In this document: in pieces, positions 24,739-33,882 of the stretch
How positions within the stretch are numbered: the first letter of the stretch is position 1
Layout of the letters: every line of letters starts with the position of its first letter
NCBI GenBank assembly: GCA_934754505.1
Contig: CAKVIE010000015.1
Span: 1 to 50,532 of the forward strand
DNA: 50,532 nt
Source: an uncultured Candidatus Melainabacteria bacterium
Lineage (GTDB): Bacteria > Cyanobacteriota > Vampirovibrionia > Gastranaerophilales > Gastranaerophilaceae
Direction: 5' to 3'
Made by a program: the position numbers and the translations under genes
The notes under the pieces: model-generated
The model's database searches: none
Told to the model about the DNA's origin: nothing
What the model saw: only the letters and a program-made list of their open reading frames with translations

Positions 24739-26685
24739 ATGTGTAAGTTATTGAAAATATTATTAATATTGTTTTTCGCAACGGCAGGTGTGGCATATTC
24801 CGCAGAAAACAGCGGAATAGTAAATTCTTTCGGCAAATGTTCGATAAATGAAAATTGTTCGGATATTGTTGATGAGGTAAGGGAAATTCACCGGCCGCCT
24901 GTTGAAATTAATATTATGAAATTTGAAAATTTGCTGCCTAACAATATAATTCCTGTTTCCAATACTTATGCTGAAGTTCCTCAAAATCCTTATGATGAAC
25001 TGTTTTCTCAAGCGGTTAGAACATATCCGTCTGATACGATTTATAAAAAATCAGCATCATACATTTCCGTGATAAATCCCAAAGCAAGCGATTCAAACGT
25101 CAATGCAAATTATCCGGGGCTTCGTGGAGCAAATCAACTCGTCATATACACACCTGCTTTCGGTTTGAAAACAGGCACAAATGAATTTGGTGCAGAGGCT
25201 GTCGTCGTTGGAAATACAGTTAAAAAATTAAGCGGTTCGGATTCAATAATCCCTAAAAACGGCTTTGTTATCAGTGGTCACGGTACAGCTAAAAAATGGA
25301 TTCAGCAAAATGTTGTTTTAGGTTCAAGAATTTATATCGACACGAACGATTTAAGGATTTATTCTTTTGTAACTCCTGATACTTATGTTTTTGAAACACA
25401 GGAAAAAATCAAACAGGTTGAAAATGTCATAAAATATTATCAAATGATGGATAATTGTTATGATTCAAGACGTGCTGCGAGTTATTTATCAAAGGCTAAG
25501 GATTTTGTCAGAAAAGCAGAACGTAATAAATCCAAGACGGTTCATTTCTTGTCGCAGTCAAAGGAATATCTTGATTTAGCATTAAAAAATGCTATTCCGT
25601 ACAAGGCAAAGGAGCTTAAAGGTGTTTGGATAAGACCTGTTGAGCATAGTGAAGAAGAAATTGCACAAACTGTTCAAAGGCTTAAAGATACGGGAATAAA
25701 TAACATTTTTCTCGAAACATATTATCACGGGGTAACAATTTATCCGAGTGAGGTTTTGAAAAGTTATGGTGTTACACCGCAAAGAGGTGAATTTAACCAA
25801 TTTGACCCGCTAAAGGTTTGGATTGACGAGTGCCATAAAAATAAAATTAAAGTTCATATTTGGTTCGAGTCTTTTTATGTCGGAAATAAGCCTCCAAGAA
25901 GCAGCAGAAGCCATGTTTTGTCAGTTCACCCCGAATGGGCGAATAATATTAAGTCAAATGTCGGAAGTGGCGAGATAGCTTATTCTACTGCAGAACATAA
26001 CGGCTATTTTATAGACCCTGCAAACCCCGAAGTTCAAAAATATGTTGCGGATATTTTGAATGAAATAATTGAAAAATATCACCCTGACGGAATAAATTTG
26101 GATTATATCAGATACCCTCTTTGTGCAAAAATTAAGTCTGACAAATACCGTGGCACGGAGTGGGGATATTCCGATTATGCGAGAAATGAATTTAAGAAAT
26201 TGTACGGAGTTGACCCGATTGATTTGAAAGTTTCCGATGACCTCTGGTTAGAGTGGTATCGTTACAGACAAAATAAAATTACGGAATTTGTTAAAACGGT
26301 TAGAAAAATGACTTGTCAAAAAAATATTCTTTTGACGACGGTTATTTTTCCGAACAGAGAAGAAGTTCTTCAGACGAAAATGCAGGATTGGAAAAGATGG
26401 AGTGTTGAAAATCTCGTTGACGGTTTTACTCCTTTATTGCTGACGACAGATAGAAATACGGCAGGTAATTTAATTCACGATATGAAAATGCAGATGTCGC
26501 CTTATACAAAGCTTTTCCCCGGAATTTTCGTAATGTTTATGGATTCTTCGGAAGATGAACTTCTTATGCAAATTCACGAAACAAGAAAAATGCATTCAAA
26601 CGGTGTAATTTTATTTGATTACGCTCATTTGAAAGACAAATATTCCGATGCTCTTAAAGTCAGAGTTTTTAAACAAGGAGATTAG
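24739..26685 (+). CDS. Exported GHL10-family glycoside-hydrolase-like protein
   Basis: The 648-aa protein has a signal peptide (LLKILLILFFATAGVAYSAEN, cut near residue 22). It then has a domain (about 130-230) with the LVIYTPAFGLKTGTNEFG and FVISGHGTAKKW motifs often found ahead of this family, resembling part of a phosphodiester-glycosidase fold. A helical linker follows, then a TIM-barrel domain (about 293-640) starting KGVWIRPVEH and containing DGINLDYIRYP, the GHL10 (PF02638) active-site strand. Such proteins are thought to act on envelope polysaccharide or peptidoglycan; the substrate is unknown. The dapF start codon follows one base after its stop. The start is leaderless-type (TATAAT, 6 nt, ATG). 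Confidence 0.88.
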   Translation: MCKLLKILLILFFATAGVAYSAENSGIVNSFGKCSINENCSDIVDEVREIHRPPVEINIMKFENLLPNNIIPVSNTYAEVPQNPYDELFSQAVRTYPSDTIYKKSASYISVINPKASDSNVNANYPGLRGANQLVIYTPAFGLKTGTNEFGAEAVVVGNTVKKLSGSDSIIPKNGFVISGHGTAKKWIQQNVVLGSRIYIDTNDLRIYSFVTPDTYVFETQEKIKQVENVIKYYQMMDNCYDSRRAASYLSKAKDFVRKAERNKSKTVHFLSQSKEYLDLALKNAIPYKAKELKGVWIRPVEHSEEEIAQTVQRLKDTGINNIFLETYYHGVTIYPSEVLKSYGVTPQRGEFNQFDPLKVWIDECHKNKIKVHIWFESFYVGNKPPRSSRSHVLSVHPEWANNIKSNVGSGEIAYSTAEHNGYFIDPANPEVQKYVADILNEIIEKYHPDGINLDYIRYPLCAKIKSDKYRGTEWGYSDYARNEFKKLYGVDPIDLKVSDDLWLEWYRYRQNKITEFVKTVRKMTCQKNILLTTVIFPNREEVLQTKMQDWKRWSVENLVDGFTPLLLTTDRNTAGNLIHDMKMQMSPYTKLFPGIFVMFMDSSEDELLMQIHETRKMHSNGVILFDYAHLKDKYSDALKVRVFKQGD

Positions 26686-26686
26686 A

Positions 26687-27529
26687 ATGAAGATAAAATT
26701 TACAAAAATGCAAGGTTTGGGTAACGATTTTGTTGTTTTGGATTATGATGAATATAAAAAATCGGGACTTGAATTGAACGAACTTGCTTTAAAGCTCTGT
26801 GACAGACATTTCGGAATAGGAGCTGACGGGCTTATGGTAGTTAATCCGTTTGTAAAAGATACTGATGCAGGCTGGCTTTTCTATAATTCCGACGGTACAA
26901 CCGCTCAAATGTGCGGTAACGGTATCAGATGCTTTGCAAGATATATGAAACAAAAAGGTTATATGACCAAAAATGAATTTAGTGTTGAAACCCTTGCAGG
27001 AACAATTATTCCGAAAATCAACGAGGACAATACTGTTACGGTAAATATGAATAAACCGATTACCGAACCTGTGAAAATACCTTTGAAATCCGAAAATAAC
27101 TTGAATTTTGAGGTTTTGGCAAAAGGTAAGAAGTTTGTAGCAAATGCAATCAGTATGGGTAATCCGCATTGCGTTGTTTTTACTGATGAAGATACTGTAA
27201 AAGCAGCTTTGGAATATGGTCCCGAAATTGAAGTAAACCCGTTATTTCCGGAAAAAACTAATGTTGAATTTATAAAAATTCTTTCACGTTCGGAGATAAA
27301 TTTGAATGTTTGGGAAAGAGGCTGCGGAATAACTCTTGCTTGCGGAACAGGTGCTTGTGCTTCAGTTGTTGCAGGTATTTTGAACGGGTATTTAGATGAA
27401 AAGGTTAAAGTAAATCTCCCCGGCGGTCAGCTTGTAATAGAGTGGAAAGGTAATAAAGACGACCTTAACCGCAATGTTTACATGACAGGACCTGCGAATT
27501 TCGTTTTTGAGGGTGAAATTGAGGTTTAA
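26687..27529 (+). CDS. dapF: Diaminopimelate epimerase
   Basis: Interconverts LL- and meso-diaminopimelate for lysine and peptidoglycan synthesis. The 280-aa protein starts FTKMQGLGNDF, has the first catalytic cysteine in AQMCGNGIRC (Cys76), GNPHCVVF, and the second in LACGTGACAS (Cys219), all as expected. The ATG at 26687 follows AAGGAG by 6 nt and lies one base after the GHL10 stop. An upstream in-frame ATG at 26648 would run through GHL10 coding sequence and is rejected. Co-transcription with an exported wall-active-looking protein fits an envelope theme. Confidence 0.97.
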   Translation: MKIKFTKMQGLGNDFVVLDYDEYKKSGLELNELALKLCDRHFGIGADGLMVVNPFVKDTDAGWLFYNSDGTTAQMCGNGIRCFARYMKQKGYMTKNEFSVETLAGTIIPKINEDNTVTVNMNKPITEPVKIPLKSENNLNFEVLAKGKKFVANAISMGNPHCVVFTDEDTVKAALEYGPEIEVNPLFPEKTNVEFIKILSRSEINLNVWERGCGITLACGTGACASVVAGILNGYLDEKVKVNLPGGQLVIEWKGNKDDLNRNVYMTGPANFVFEGEIEV

Positions 27530-27563
27530 TATTTTGGCTGATTTTTTATCCGAAAAATCATAG

Positions 27564-27569
27564 TAAGAT
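27564..27569 (+). promoter_or_regulatory. Possible leaderless -10 for the OppD-like gene
   Basis: TAAGAT ends 6 nt before the ATG at 27576, the same hexamer and spacing as at higB. No Shine-Dalgarno precedes the ATG. The -35 is poor; a 7-bp inverted repeat (GATTTTT/AAAAATC, 27540-27559) lies just upstream. Confidence 0.4.
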
Positions 27570-27575
27570 AAATTT

Positions 27576-28526
27576 ATGACACTTTTAAAAATTGAAAATT
27601 TGAATTTGAATTTTAATTTGCAGTCAGGCGTTTTTCAGGCTTTGCACGATGTTTCGTTTGAGCTTGAAAAAGGCAAAATTCTTGCACTTGTCGGAGAATC
27701 AGGTTCGGGAAAATCTTTGACGGCTATGTCGATTTTGAAATTAATTCCGAATACGGCAAAAATTACTTCTGGGAAAATTCTTTACAATGGACAGAACTTG
27801 CTTGATTTGAACGAAAAACAAATGCAAAAAATCAGAGGCAAAGAAATTGCCTTAATTCCGCAGGACCCCATGACATCTCTAAACCCTCTATATACAATCG
27901 GAAACCAGATAATCGAGGTCATAAACCTTCATAAAGGGCTATTTGGTAAAGATGCCGAAAAATATGCAATAGAAGCACTTGATGCGGTTAAAATTCCCGA
28001 TGCAAAAGAACGTCTAAAGGCTTATCCTCATGAGCTTTCGGGCGGAATGCGTCAAAGAGTTGCAATAGCAACGGCTTTGGCTTGCAGTGCAAAATTGATT
28101 ATTGCAGATGAGCCGACAACCGCCCTTGATGTTACCGTTCAAGCTCAAATAATCGAACTTTTGAATGAAATAAAAAACGATTTCGGAACATCAATTATTT
28201 TGATTTCTCACGATTTGGCTTTGGTTTGCGAAAACGCTGATGATACCGCTGTTATGTACGCAGGTTCGATTGTTGAATATTCACATGGAAAGAGATTGTT
28301 TTTTGAACCGAAACACCCTTATACAAAGGCGTTGATTGCTTCACTGCCCGATTTTAGCGGAAAAGATTTGAAAACAATTGACGGAAATCCGCCGACAATA
28401 AGGGATTGCTTTGCAGGCTGCCCTTTTGCCTTGAGATGTGAAGAAAAAACCGAGGAGTGTGAAAAATACAAACCACCTTTCAAAAAAATTAACGATACAG
28501 ATTTTTCGAGATGTTTTTATTCATAA
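27576..28526 (+). CDS. Oligopeptide/dipeptide ABC transporter ATP-binding protein (OppD/DppD type)
   Basis: The 316-aa ATPase has Walker A GESGSGKS (about 40-47), Q-loop PQDPMTSLNP, signature LSGGMRQRV, Walker B IIADEPTTALD, switch ISHD, and the C-terminal OppD/DppD-specific extension with the Cys-rich segment CPFALRCEEKTEEC. That extension, with the family C-terminal cysteines, separates it from simple-sugar or amino-acid ATPases. Neither permeases (OppB/C), a binding protein nor an OppF partner is adjacent, so it must pair with subunits encoded elsewhere. It has its own leaderless-type start. Confidence 0.9.
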   Translation: MTLLKIENLNLNFNLQSGVFQALHDVSFELEKGKILALVGESGSGKSLTAMSILKLIPNTAKITSGKILYNGQNLLDLNEKQMQKIRGKEIALIPQDPMTSLNPLYTIGNQIIEVINLHKGLFGKDAEKYAIEALDAVKIPDAKERLKAYPHELSGGMRQRVAIATALACSAKLIIADEPTTALDVTVQAQIIELLNEIKNDFGTSIILISHDLALVCENADDTAVMYAGSIVEYSHGKRLFFEPKHPYTKALIASLPDFSGKDLKTIDGNPPTIRDCFAGCPFALRCEEKTEECEKYKPPFKKINDTDFSRCFYS

Positions 28527-28548
28527 TTTGCAGGGAAAAATCAAAAGG

Positions 28549-28577
28549 TTGACTAAAAAGGTTTCAAATGATACCTT
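28549..28577 (+). promoter_or_regulatory. Leaderless promoter of the uracil-DNA glycosylase gene
   Basis: TTGACT (28549-28554), 17 bp, then TACCTT (28572-28577) preceded by TGA (extended -10), then exactly 6 nt and ATG. The strong -35 with ideal spacing fixes the start of transcription at the start codon. No Shine-Dalgarno is possible. Confidence 0.65.
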
Positions 28578-28583
28578 AGTTTT

Positions 28584-29210
28584 ATGAACTATTTGAATTT
28601 TAATGATGATGAATTAACTCCCGAACTTAAAGAACTTTCTCTGCTTGAAGTCAGAAATGTTTGTTTGGGCTGTTATAATTGTGATTTGGCAAAAACAAGA
28701 ACAAATGTTGTTTTTTCGGACGGAAATGCTTATGCACCCGTTATGTTGATTGGTGAAGCTCCCGGAGCAGATGAAGATGCGAGCGGTGTACCTTTTGTCG
28801 GACGTGCCGGCAAGCTGCTGAATCAATTAATGGAAGAGTGCGGAATTAATCGTGATACGGATTTGTACGTTTGCAATACCGTAAAATGTCGCCCGCCCGA
28901 AAACAGAGATCCGAAACCTGAAGAAAAATTTGCTTGTGAAAAATATTTGGAAGCTCAAATAAATATAGTTCGTCCGAAATTGATTGTTTTATGCGGTGCT
29001 ACGGCTGCAAAAAATTTTCTCGGAGATGATATCAAAATAACTCAAATCAGAGGAAATAAGTACATGTTGTTCGACAAAATTCCTGCGACTGTTATTTTCC
29101 ATCCGTCTTACCTTTTGAGAAATCACTCGGAAGAAGTTAATTCTCCAAGATGGCTTACAAGAAAGGATTTGAAAGCTGTAAAAGCCTTTATTGATAAAAT
29201 CAAAAAATGA
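28584..29210 (+). CDS. Family 4-type uracil-DNA glycosylase (Fe-S)
   Basis: Removes uracil from DNA at the start of base excision repair. The 208-aa protein carries the family-4 motifs: CxxC at Cys30/Cys33 followed by DLAKTRT, GEAPGADED (motif A), GVPFVGRAGKLLNQL, KCRPPENRDP with Cys102, Cys118 completing the four cluster ligands, and HPSYLLRN (motif B). Length is typical. It is transcribed from its own promoter, whose -10 is 6 nt from the ATG. Confidence 0.92.
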   Translation: MNYLNFNDDELTPELKELSLLEVRNVCLGCYNCDLAKTRTNVVFSDGNAYAPVMLIGEAPGADEDASGVPFVGRAGKLLNQLMEECGINRDTDLYVCNTVKCRPPENRDPKPEEKFACEKYLEAQINIVRPKLIVLCGATAAKNFLGDDIKITQIRGNKYMLFDKIPATVIFHPSYLLRNHSEEVNSPRWLTRKDLKAVKAFIDKIKK

Positions 29211-29279
29211 TTGTAAATAATCGTAATATTTGTTTTTGTTTTAAAAATCTTGTTATGTTTGATTTTTGCGTTTGTATGA

Positions 29280-29337
29280 TATAATCAAAGAAGAAAATTG
29301 CAAAAAAAATGCAAGGTGTTATTGTCTTTGATACAAT
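29280..29337 (+). promoter_or_regulatory. Two extended -10 elements upstream of the coiled-coil gene
   Basis: TGA-TATAAT (29277-29285) and TGA-TACAAT (29329-29337) are two extended -10 boxes about 50 bp apart upstream of the ATG at 29365. The second leaves a leader of about 20 nt with AGAGGA as a ribosome site 12-14 nt from the ATG. No good -35 is seen for either. Confidence 0.4.
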
Positions 29338-29364
29338 GTTTCATAAGAGGAAATATTAATTATC

Positions 29365-32118
29365 ATGAATAAAAATATGAAAAATATATTGAAAAAAATT
29401 AACAAAAAAATAGATTCTTTAGTCAAAGATAAAGATGCCGCAGAAGAAATTAAATCCGAATTGGCAGAACTTGACAAAGGCATTTTGACAGACGAATTGA
29501 GCGAAAAATTGGAACAGATTAACGAAAAGCTCGAAACTGTTGAAAATAATAATAAGTCTTTGCAAAGTTTGGTTGAAGAATTTGCAAAAAATTATGATAC
29601 TGATGAGTCTGAAAATTCAGCGGAAAAAGCTGAAAAACTTGATGAATTTCTTAAAAATCTTGAAAAAAAATTAAACGAGATTTCTGTTTCGAAAAGTCAT
29701 TCAGACAGCGAACTTCCTCTTATCGGTGATGATGAATCCATTCAAAGATTTAAAGAAGAATTGACGTTCTTCCAAAATGAGCTTGAATCAGGTTTGAATG
29801 AAAATTTTGAAGGCTTCGAAAATATTTTAAATACTATTATTTCAGAAGTTAAAGAAAAAATTACAGACCTGCAAGAAACGGTTGACAGAAACTCGGAAAA
29901 CCAGTTGAATACCGTAATTAGCGATGTTAAGCAGCTAAAGGCTGACATAGCAGATGTTGCGGATAGTATTCGACATATAAATGTAAATGCAATTTTGAGA
30001 ACGGAAGAAAAAACTGATAAAATTATTGATTTAACACAAAAATCAGAGCAGTCTTTAATCGCCGAAATCAATGCTTTGAGCAGTGTTACGGCAAAATCGG
30101 CACTTCTTGATGAAAAAGCAAAAGAAACTGTTTCTGCTTTGAAAAATGAAATTTCTTTGCTCAAAAACCATATATTTACTCAAATGAAAGAGGTTTTGAC
30201 AAATTTAACCGTTCAAGATGACATTAAACTCCTTGCGGAAGATACATTGTCAAAGTTAAGAGCGAACAGTACCGAAACAGAAATTATTCGTAAGAATTTG
30301 AAAGTTTTAAAACAGGAAGATGACAGGCAAGCTGCATTGAGCAGTGAAATCAGAGAAATTTTGGCAGAACTTTCTGAATATGAGTTAAATGAAAATGCCG
30401 ATAAAATCGATATTATTTACGAAAATTTATCGCTTTTGAACACATGGGTTGAAAATTCTGATAAATTGTCGTTAGGTTTCGGTGAGCTGCGAGAAGATTT
30501 TGATTTAAACAGTGATAAAATCGATATTATTTATGAAAATATTTCGTATTTGAACGAATGGGTTAAGGCTTTAAATAAATTTTCGGAAGATATAGAAATC
30601 ATTAAAAAACAATGCTATGCAGATGCAACTGTTCCCGAAAAAATTAAAGAAATTTATGAAAATCTGTCCGTTGTAAAAGACTGGGGCAAAAAAGCCGATG
30701 CACTTTCCTTACAGGTAAAAGCACTTTCTGTTCAGATTGATGAAACCGAAAGTACAATTAATTCAAAAAATCTTTCCGATATGAAAAAGATGTTTGCTCA
30801 AATGAATGAAGATATGGCAAACGTCAGTGCGAGAACAAACAAATTGATTATTGAATCCGACAAGCAAAATGAAGTTATGAAAGACCATATCTTTAATTTG
30901 CAAGAAATTATTGCTTTGCTTGAACATAAAACTGAAGATTTCGGTTTTGAAAGAGTATTTGACTCCATTGAAATTTTAGAATCCCGCTCCGAAAAAAGTG
31001 TGGATTTTGAAAATGGAATGACAGAATCTTTTATTTACCTTGCCGATTGGATTGATAAGGCCGGTAAGGTTTTGAATTCTGTCAAGCAACAGTTGACACT
31101 TTTGAACGAAATCCGTGAACAGCAAGATGTTCAACTCCAAAAGGCTGCTGCTGAATGGGGTTCTGCAAAAGATATCCTCGAAAAATTTGTTAATCTTCAA
31201 AATGAGAAAGCCGAAGAAATTAAAGAAATAATTTCTAAAGAAAGTAATTCTGTCAAGGAGTTGTTGACAGATACCATAAATAAGTTGTCGGAAAATTCTT
31301 TATCTTTACAAGCAGGTCTTGATAATTGTAATGAAAAAGTTTTTGACTGCCAAAAAAATATTTCTGATTGCAATAAAAATATTTCTTCTCTTTCTTCAAA
31401 AATCGCAGAAGATTTCAACATGTTCCAAATTCAACAGGAATATGCTCTCGGTCAACTTCAAAAGATTATTCTTCAACATGACGAATATAAACAAGATTTT
31501 GATGAACAAAAAAATCTTCTTGGTCAACAAAATCAATCCCTTTTAACCCAAGGTGAAGAAACTGTCAACCAACTCCGTCAGTTGTTTGAAAAATATAATA
31601 GAACTATCGAAAACATTGTAAAAGCGCAAGAAAACAGTGATGCGAAAATAACGCAGTTAAGTGTAGGATTGCAAGCGGCTTTTCAACAAATTCTTCAAAA
31701 TCAAACAGAAATTCTTGCAAAACAAGAGGAACTTTTGACAGAAGAAAAAAATACAGCTCAAAAACTTGTTAAGGATAATGAAACAGAAAGTAGCATTGAT
31801 GCGGCTTACAATCTTATTCAAAATTCTTATGCCGAAATTAATGAAAATCTGCATACTATTGCTGATTTGATTGAACAAAATGAAAAAAATTCTCAACAAC
31901 GTATGGTTGAGCTTTCTTATGAAAAGGTTGATGATACTTCAGACAAAGATGATGAAATCAAAGAGCTCTTAAATCATATTGCAGAGCAAAATGATTTAAT
32001 TGCCGAAAAGACTGCTGAAACTGAAATGCTCGCAGAAAAGATTAACTCTATGGAAACTAAATTATCTTCTCTCGAACAGTATATGGGCAAGTTGATTGAA
32101 TATCTTGAAGAGGATTAA
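29365..32118 (+). CDS. Large cytoplasmic coiled-coil protein of unknown function
   Basis: I do not recognise this 917-aa protein. It has no signal peptide and no membrane segment, and is almost wholly charged heptad-type helix (runs of L/I at a/d positions with E, K, N, Q), with several N/Q-rich stretches toward the C-terminus. Around residues 344-445 there are three ~39-residue repeats of the form DKIDIIYENxSxLNxWVxxxxKL, and a looser fourth near 540-575. The last ~40 residues form a separate coiled coil (IAEKTAETEMLAEKINSMETKL). It could be a structural, SMC-like or filament-forming scaffold, but nothing in the sequence decides this. Its stop codon overlaps that of the convergent murQ gene. 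Confidence 0.85.
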   Translation: MNKNMKNILKKINKKIDSLVKDKDAAEEIKSELAELDKGILTDELSEKLEQINEKLETVENNNKSLQSLVEEFAKNYDTDESENSAEKAEKLDEFLKNLEKKLNEISVSKSHSDSELPLIGDDESIQRFKEELTFFQNELESGLNENFEGFENILNTIISEVKEKITDLQETVDRNSENQLNTVISDVKQLKADIADVADSIRHINVNAILRTEEKTDKIIDLTQKSEQSLIAEINALSSVTAKSALLDEKAKETVSALKNEISLLKNHIFTQMKEVLTNLTVQDDIKLLAEDTLSKLRANSTETEIIRKNLKVLKQEDDRQAALSSEIREILAELSEYELNENADKIDIIYENLSLLNTWVENSDKLSLGFGELREDFDLNSDKIDIIYENISYLNEWVKALNKFSEDIEIIKKQCYADATVPEKIKEIYENLSVVKDWGKKADALSLQVKALSVQIDETESTINSKNLSDMKKMFAQMNEDMANVSARTNKLIIESDKQNEVMKDHIFNLQEIIALLEHKTEDFGFERVFDSIEILESRSEKSVDFENGMTESFIYLADWIDKAGKVLNSVKQQLTLLNEIREQQDVQLQKAAAEWGSAKDILEKFVNLQNEKAEEIKEIISKESNSVKELLTDTINKLSENSLSLQAGLDNCNEKVFDCQKNISDCNKNISSLSSKIAEDFNMFQIQQEYALGQLQKIILQHDEYKQDFDEQKNLLGQQNQSLLTQGEETVNQLRQLFEKYNRTIENIVKAQENSDAKITQLSVGLQAAFQQILQNQTEILAKQEELLTEEKNTAQKLVKDNETESSIDAAYNLIQNSYAEINENLHTIADLIEQNEKNSQQRMVELSYEKVDDTSDKDDEIKELLNHIAEQNDLIAEKTAETEMLAEKINSMETKLSSLEQYMGKLIEYLEED

Positions 32119-33032
32119 TTTTCTTTTTCAATTTGTTCAAAGACTTTTCTCAAAATACCTTTGTTTTGTTTTAAAATTTCTTCGGCTTTTGCAAGCTCAA
32201 TGCCGTATTTTAATTTTAAAATGGCAGGTTTTATTTTATAACCGTTTTGTTTAAGTTCATTTTCTGCTGTTATTTCATCAGTTTCAGCAATTTGAGAAGT
32301 GATTTTAGCTGCTCTGATTTTGAGTTTTTCATTTGTCGGTTTAACATCTATCATGTAGTTTTTATAAACCTTGCCGATTTTTATCATTGCTGTTGTTGTG
32401 AGCATATTCAAAATTAATTTTTGTGCAGTGCCTGCTTTCATTCTTGTTGAACCGGAAATGACTTCGGCACCTGTTTCCGCACAAATAAACACATCTGCAA
32501 ACGGTTTTGTCTTTGCATTGATATTTGATGTTACGGCTATTGTTTTACAGCCTTTTTGTTTTCCGAGTTCCAAAACTCGAACGACATACGCAGCATTGCC
32601 GCTTGCTGAAATTGCCGTTATTGTGTCGTTTTTATTTATGTTTAATTCGTTGAAATCTCTTTCTGCTGCAATCGGGTTGTCTTCCGCACCTTCTATTGCA
32701 TTGCGAAGTGCATAGTCACCGCCTGCTATTCGACCGACAACCATTCCTTGCGGGGCTGAAAATGTCGGCGGACACTCTGATGCGTCTAAAACACCTAATC
32801 TTCCGCTTGTTCCTGCTCCAAAATATATTAATCTGCCGCCGTTATTGAAGTTCTCGGCAATAATGTCTGCTGCTTTTGCTATTTCGGGAATACATTTTTG
32901 AACAGCTTTTACTGCATTGAAATCTTCTGCGTTTATCATTTCAACAATTTGTTCTGTTTCCGAAATGTCAATGTTTACAGTATTCGGGTTGATTTTTTCG
33001 GTTGCAGATAGATTTGTTTTATTGTCTTGCAA
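32115..33032 (-). CDS. murQ: N-acetylmuramic acid 6-phosphate etherase
   Basis: Cleaves the lactyl ether of MurNAc-6-phosphate to give GlcNAc-6-phosphate and lactate in peptidoglycan recycling. The 305-aa protein has the SIS-domain motifs RLIYFGAGTSGRLGVLDASE, then CPPTFSAPQGMVVGRIAGG, AISASGNAAYV and EVISGSTRMKAGTAQK, plus a C-terminal helical UBA-like domain. The start overlaps the ispE 3' end by 14 nt, consistent with an operon rsmA-ispE-murQ. MurQ depends on uptake of MurNAc-6-P or on AnmK for substrate; neither partner is in the window. Confidence 0.95.
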   Translation of the reverse strand: MQDNKTNLSATEKINPNTVNIDISETEQIVEMINAEDFNAVKAVQKCIPEIAKAADIIAENFNNGGRLIYFGAGTSGRLGVLDASECPPTFSAPQGMVVGRIAGGDYALRNAIEGAEDNPIAAERDFNELNINKNDTITAISASGNAAYVVRVLELGKQKGCKTIAVTSNINAKTKPFADVFICAETGAEVISGSTRMKAGTAQKLILNMLTTTAMIKIGKVYKNYMIDVKPTNEKLKIRAAKITSQIAETDEITAENELKQNGYKIKPAILKLKYGIELAKAEEILKQNKGILRKVFEQIEKEN

Positions 33033-33882
33033 TTATTTCAATGCCTCCCGGTGCTGTTTCAAGATTCTCGTGAACAGTAAATTCATCAGGTTCAAATATC
33101 ACATCTAATTTTTTACCAACAACGAAAAACGTCGGCCCGCTGCCTGTCATATTACTGTTTTTTAGAAATCTTTTTATGTTTTTTAATTGGTTATATTTAT
33201 CGCATAAAGGCTTTTCTAAATCGTTGTTTATCAAACTCGAATCAAAATCCCCTCTTAATATAAGATACAAAAGTTTTTCCGTTGAAGAACTTTCTGTTAA
33301 TTTGTCTTGTTTATCAAATTCTTCATAGGCTTCTTTGGCACTTATTCCAAAGTTTTTCGGTTTTACAACAGAAATTGGAAGCTCTAAGTATGGAAGTGAT
33401 TGGATTTTTTCTCCTCTTGATGAACAAATTGCACAGCCGCCTCTGAAACAGAAGTTTAAGTCTGAACCTAATTTTGAACAAATTTCATGAATTTGTTGTT
33501 CGGATAAAATATTTTCATAAACTTCATTTAAGCCTTTTAATACGGCTGCCGCATCGGTACTGCCGCCTGCAAGCCCTGCTGCTACGGGGATTTTTTTATC
33601 AATGTAAACCGCAACTTTCGCCTGACAGATGTTTGCTTTTTCTAAAAATGCATTTGCTGCTTTCCAAGCTAAATTCCTTTCATCGTAAGGTATTTCGTCA
33701 GAATTTCCGTTGATTATTATTTCTTTGCAGTTGTGTTCTTTTTCTACATCTACCGTAATATAGTCGTAAAGGCTTATCGTATGCATAATACTTCTTATAT
33801 CGTGGTAGCCGTCTTCTCTTTTGCCTTTTACATCAAGTGTAAAATTTATCTTTGCCGGTGCTTTTAATATTATTCTTTCCAT
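33019..33882 (-). CDS. ispE: 4-diphosphocytidyl-2-C-methyl-D-erythritol kinase
   Basis: GHMP kinase of the MEP isoprenoid pathway. The 287-aa protein starts IILKAPAKINFTLDVKGKREDGYH, has the ATP-binding VAAGLAGGSTDAAA motif (about residues 97-110), the RGGCAICSSRGE segment and MTGSGPTFFVV near the C-terminus. Its ATG shares a base with the rsmA stop codon (TAATG), so the two are translationally coupled, a pairing seen in many bacteria. Its presence shows that isoprenoids are made by the MEP route here. Confidence 0.96.
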   Translation of the reverse strand: MERIILKAPAKINFTLDVKGKREDGYHDIRSIMHTISLYDYITVDVEKEHNCKEIIINGNSDEIPYDERNLAWKAANAFLEKANICQAKVAVYIDKKIPVAAGLAGGSTDAAAVLKGLNEVYENILSEQQIHEICSKLGSDLNFCFRGGCAICSSRGEKIQSLPYLELPISVVKPKNFGISAKEAYEEFDKQDKLTESSSTEKLLYLILRGDFDSSLINNDLEKPLCDKYNQLKNIKRFLKNSNMTGSGPTFFVVGKKLDVIFEPDEFTVHENLETAPGGIEIIARQ

